This document shows positions 42,983 to 45,886 of a DNA stretch of 45,886 nucleotides, one piece after another. The notes below the pieces were generated by a model. That model searched no databases, was not told where the DNA came from, and saw only the letters and a list, made by a program, of their open reading frames with translations. Positions within the stretch are counted from its first letter, which is position 1, and the number at the start of each line of letters is the position of its first letter. Source of the stretch: an uncultured Prevotellaceae bacterium (GTDB lineage: Bacteria > Bacteroidota > Bacteroidia > Bacteroidales > Bacteroidaceae); the NCBI GenBank assembly GCA_900318815.1, contig ONMA01000029.1, positions 1 through 45,886 of the forward strand, in the 5' to 3' direction. The position numbers were made by a program, and so were the translations under genes.

Positions 42983-45469
42983 CTATCTGACCACCACTTT
43001 TCGTCCATCGACGATGTAGATGCCGCTGGTTGGTGGGGTTGAACTGCCGAGACGACGGCCAGAGAGGTCATAGACGGTGTTGGCGGCCGACGGACGGAGT
43101 GGGGTAGCGTGTACTTCGCCGATGGCATCAATATCGACCTGTTGGGCTGCATTGAGCGGGAAGAGCATCCACTGGCGGTGAATGGGTGTGGGGTTGCTGT
43201 CCTGATACTGCCAGACGGTGACCGTGGTGCCTGCTGCCGTCGACTCGTTGGTCAGGTCGAAACCGTGGCTGCGCCCGTTGCTGGCCAGAATCTTGAAGAA
43301 GGGCGCATCAATGGCATCGATATAGAAGCCCTGTTCGCTGGCCTGGCTTTTCTGCGCCGTGAGCGACGAGCTGTTGCTGTTGCGATGGGCCGTGAGCCGC
43401 AGGCCGAGTGCGTTCTGCAGTCCGTAAGTGCCGTTGCCTAAGTCGGAGAGCGTCCAGCGCTGTGCGTCGGCGTAGCTGATGTCCTCAATGGTCACCTTGC
43501 TGCCCGTGGCCGTGATGGCGCGGGTGGTCTCATGGCGGGGGATAATCAGGTATTCGCAGCCGTCGCGCAGCAGTTCGCCGGGGCCGGTGGCCGTACTGTG
43601 GGCAGGGATGACGAGCGTGACTATCGACTGGGCGGGCATGACGAGCTGGAGGGTATGCCCGTCGAGGCTTAGGCCGCTCTTGGTGCTGGTCAGGTTCTCG
43701 CTGGCCGATGTGCGGTAGGCCTTGATGGCGCTGAGGGCGGGCATGTCGTTGAAGAGCGAGAGGTCTGCACGATGCACGGCCTTGGCTCCCTCGTTGAGCA
43801 TGACCAGTACCAGCGTGTCGCGGCCCGCATTGACGGCGGCGAGCGACTGCGGACAGGGCGACGTGATGATGTCGTAGCCACGACAGATGAAGCGCGTACA
43901 CTGCTGGCGCACGTAGTAGTTCTTCACCTTCTTGTAGGTCTGGTTGGCGAAGCTGCCCTGAATGGTACACCACTGGTCGTTGGCCTCTTCCATGTACTGC
44001 CAGTCAATCCACGCCTCGGGCTGCATGTAGCGCATGTCGTCGATGAGGCGCTGGGCCAGGCTCAGGTTGCCCCCGATGCCGTTGCCGCCAGACCCCGTCT
44101 CGCTCATCCAGAGCGGCTTGTCGTTCTGATGGGCCAGCAGGGCCAGACGGGCACGGTCGGCATGACTGGCCTGGTAGGTATGGGTGTTCCACTGTCCCAC
44201 CAAGGGCAGCACGCCGGCGTTCTTGTATTCCTTGAAGCCCTGTACGGAGAGTCCCACGTTGGTCTCGTCGGAAGCAGAGATGACGGTGCTTAGGCCCGAC
44301 GCACGCAGGATGGGTTCGAGCACCCGTATGAACTTGATTTGCGAGGTGTAGTCGAAGTGACAGCCCTCCTGCGGGCCGTTGGCATACCAGAAGTTGGTGA
44401 CGGACTCGTTGAAAGGCTCCAGCGTCTTGAACTCAATGCCATATTCGTCCTTGTAGTGCTTGCACACGTCTACTAAATAATGGGCAAACTCCTCATAGTA
44501 CTCCGGACGCAGGTTGTCCTTGCCGCCGTCGGTGTTGCCGCTCACACAGCCGCTGTAGGTCATATAGTAAGGACAGGAGTTGCTGAAGGCTTCGAACACG
44601 GCATCGGGGCGCTTCTCCTTGATTTTCAGCAGTATCTTGCGCTGGGCGGCATCGCGGTCCCAGTGGTATTCGTCGCCGCTGAAGTCCTTGAAGCCCTCCA
44701 TCTCGGCACGCAGGCCCTTGCCGCGACCCATGTGGTGGACTTCGCAATGGCGGTTCTCGGGGTCGTCACCGCCCCCGATGTTGTAGCGGAAGTGGCTGTA
44801 GTTCAGCCCCGTGGGACTGACAAGCCACGTCACAATCTCGTCGATCTTGGCGTCTGTCCACTTGCCGCACTGCCCTGCCCACCAGCAGAGCGACACGCCC
44901 CAGCCGTCGAAATGCTGGCGCACCAGCTGCGGACTGACCATGTAGCGGAGGGTATCGCAGGGTGGAGTCTGTCTGACGTCGTCGCTGAAGTACCACAGGT
45001 GCTTCATGTCGGCTCCGTCCTTGTCGGCATACACCTTCTGGTGGGCATCGTTGCTGTCGGTGCCCAAGTACCTGTTGTTGGCCTTGCAGCGCAGCTTGAC
45101 GTACTGGCCCGAAGCCTGCTCGATAGTGAACTTGGCCTCGGCAGCCGAGGAGGTGGCAATGAACTTCGTGTTCCACTGGCCGTCGAGGGCGAGGAACAGT
45201 TCCTTGCCCGTGGACTGGATGTTGTAGAACCCTTGTCCGTCGGGGATGATGGTCACCGTCTGCGTCTTCGTGGGAGCCTCTATCCATCCCCCGTTGTCTG
45301 AGCCCCGCTCCAGGTGGTTGCCGCTGCTGTGCATCAGAAACAAGGTGGTAGGCTCCGTGAAACTGGTCTGTGCCCAGGCCGCGCTGCCCGTCAGGCAGCA
45401 CACCATCATTGCACAAAGGCGCAGCATGTTCATGTACGCCTTTGAAGTCAAAGCATGTACTCTTTTCAT
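42983..45469 (-). CDS. GH30 polysaccharidase with ricin-like domains and T9SS tail
   Basis: 828 residues from the ATG at 45469; the upstream frame contains the promoter. Signal peptide 1-34 (ends AAWAQ). About 42-165 form a ricin-type beta-trefoil. The GH30 domain (about 185-640) opens FDGWGVSLCWWAGQCGKW, as in subfamily 5 endo-beta-1,6-galactanases. Acid/base is Glu355 in EPFNES; nucleophile is Glu457 in WMSETGSGG. A second ricin-like domain and a type IX secretion C-terminal signal (VYDLSGRRLGSS, GIYIVDGRKVVVR) follow. Probably secreted to the surface to cut galactan in arabinogalactan. First gene of the operon with the receptor and the DUF4249 lipoprotein. Confidence 0.85.
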   Translation of the reverse strand: MKRVHALTSKAYMNMLRLCAMMVCCLTGSAAWAQTSFTEPTTLFLMHSSGNHLERGSDNGGWIEAPTKTQTVTIIPDGQGFYNIQSTGKELFLALDGQWNTKFIATSSAAEAKFTIEQASGQYVKLRCKANNRYLGTDSNDAHQKVYADKDGADMKHLWYFSDDVRQTPPCDTLRYMVSPQLVRQHFDGWGVSLCWWAGQCGKWTDAKIDEIVTWLVSPTGLNYSHFRYNIGGGDDPENRHCEVHHMGRGKGLRAEMEGFKDFSGDEYHWDRDAAQRKILLKIKEKRPDAVFEAFSNSCPYYMTYSGCVSGNTDGGKDNLRPEYYEEFAHYLVDVCKHYKDEYGIEFKTLEPFNESVTNFWYANGPQEGCHFDYTSQIKFIRVLEPILRASGLSTVISASDETNVGLSVQGFKEYKNAGVLPLVGQWNTHTYQASHADRARLALLAHQNDKPLWMSETGSGGNGIGGNLSLAQRLIDDMRYMQPEAWIDWQYMEEANDQWCTIQGSFANQTYKKVKNYYVRQQCTRFICRGYDIITSPCPQSLAAVNAGRDTLVLVMLNEGAKAVHRADLSLFNDMPALSAIKAYRTSASENLTSTKSGLSLDGHTLQLVMPAQSIVTLVIPAHSTATGPGELLRDGCEYLIIPRHETTRAITATGSKVTIEDISYADAQRWTLSDLGNGTYGLQNALGLRLTAHRNSNSSSLTAQKSQASEQGFYIDAIDAPFFKILASNGRSHGFDLTNESTAAGTTVTVWQYQDSNPTPIHRQWMLFPLNAAQQVDIDAIGEVHATPLRPSAANTVYDLSGRRLGSSTPPTSGIYIVDGRKVVVR

Positions 45470-45541
45470 AAAAACTCTCTTTCCTTTATTGATTTTCTTC
45501 TCTAATGTCATCGTCATAACAGATTGTCTTGAATGTATCTG

Positions 45542-45572
45542 CAAAATTACGAAATGTTTCGATAACATCAAA
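45542..45572 (-). promoter_or_regulatory. Promoter TTTG-N19-TAatTTTG of the GH30 operon
   Basis: Minus strand: TTTG at 45572-45569, a 19-base spacer, TAATTTTG at 45549-45542; the leader to the ATG is about 70 bases. Confidence 0.7.
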
Positions 45573-45619
45573 GAAACAATGCCGATTTTTTCGACCTGTA
45601 AGGTTGAATGAAATGACAA

Positions 45620-45886
45620 AGAATATATTTTTAAAAAGAATTCTTTTTTTTCTGGAAACGAATGATTCTAATTGAATCTAATTTTAATCACGCGCTCGGC
45701 GCTTGCGACGCTTCGCTTGCGAAGAATTTTTCTTAATTAATCATTGACTATATCTTTGATTATTCTTCGAGCAAGATAGAAAATTAAAATTAAGAAAATT
45801 CGCAACTTATAGTAAAATCCAAGCAAATTAACACTTTTAACACTTGGTGGCCCCGTTTTTGTTTGTAAAAATAAATTCGGGGTCGA
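45620..45886. other. A+T-rich right edge, no gene seen
   Basis: Contains short inverted repeats (CTTCGC-TT-GCGAAG at 45711-45724; CGAAGAAT at 45720-45727 with ATTCTTCG at 45762-45769) but no coding frame. Confidence 0.4.

Overview
The window comes from a member of the Bacteroidetes, most likely a Prevotella-type (Prevotellaceae) gut or rumen bacterium. The evidence is the recurring TTG-N19/20-TAnnTTTG promoter architecture, the TamL/TamB pair, lipoproteins of Bacteroidetes-restricted families (DUF4249, DUF6452/DUF6048, fimbrillin-like), a TonB-dependent receptor, and a type IX secretion tail on a polysaccharidase. Genus and species are inference.

Left region (1-7450): more A+T-rich and accessory in character. 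It holds a two-gene operon (membrane-anchored protein plus AlbA_2/HATPase/winged-helix protein), a structured RNA with its own terminator, a membrane acyltransferase, a zinc-finger protein with four tandem helix-turn-helix modules next to a 10-bp-period repeat array, a small secreted Ig-like protein, and about 1.6 kb without a convincing protein gene but dense in inverted repeats, a possible pseudoknotted RNA and a possible small RNA.

Centre-left (7451-15640): a minus-strand six-gene operon (DUF4199 membrane protein, glycosyltransferase 2, DUF6452 lipoprotein, DUF6048 outer-membrane protein, ApbE flavin transferase, Crp/Fnr regulator); the SRP RNA gene fused almost directly to tRNA-Thr; a tetR-fabG operon with a clear operator; initiator tRNA; a small membrane protein; an orphan HicB-like antitoxin; and palindromic repeat elements.

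Centre (15640-31500): the tamB-tamL outer-membrane assembly operon, tRNA-Val, a 49-codon small gene, a fimbrillin-like lipoprotein, two GH43 arabinan/arabinoxylan enzymes in one operon, and an OmpA-family protein with a downstream lipoprotein.

Right (31500-45886): a tightly packed minus-strand operon guaB - PpiC-type isomerase - SurA-like isomerase - OstA/LptA-like protein - 86-residue tail-anchored protein - mutL, which joins envelope biogenesis to nucleotide metabolism and repair. It is followed by a second minus-strand operon encoding a GH30 polysaccharidase with ricin-like domains and a T9SS tail, a TonB-dependent receptor and a DUF4249 lipoprotein. GH30 plus two GH43 enzymes suggest growth on arabinose- and galactose-containing plant polysaccharide. 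No SusD is present.

I found no CRISPR array, integrase, transposase or plasmid origin. The strongest candidates for something undescribed are the structured RNAs and repeat-rich intergenic DNA between 2.5 and 7.45 kb, and the four-HTH protein with its iteron-like array.
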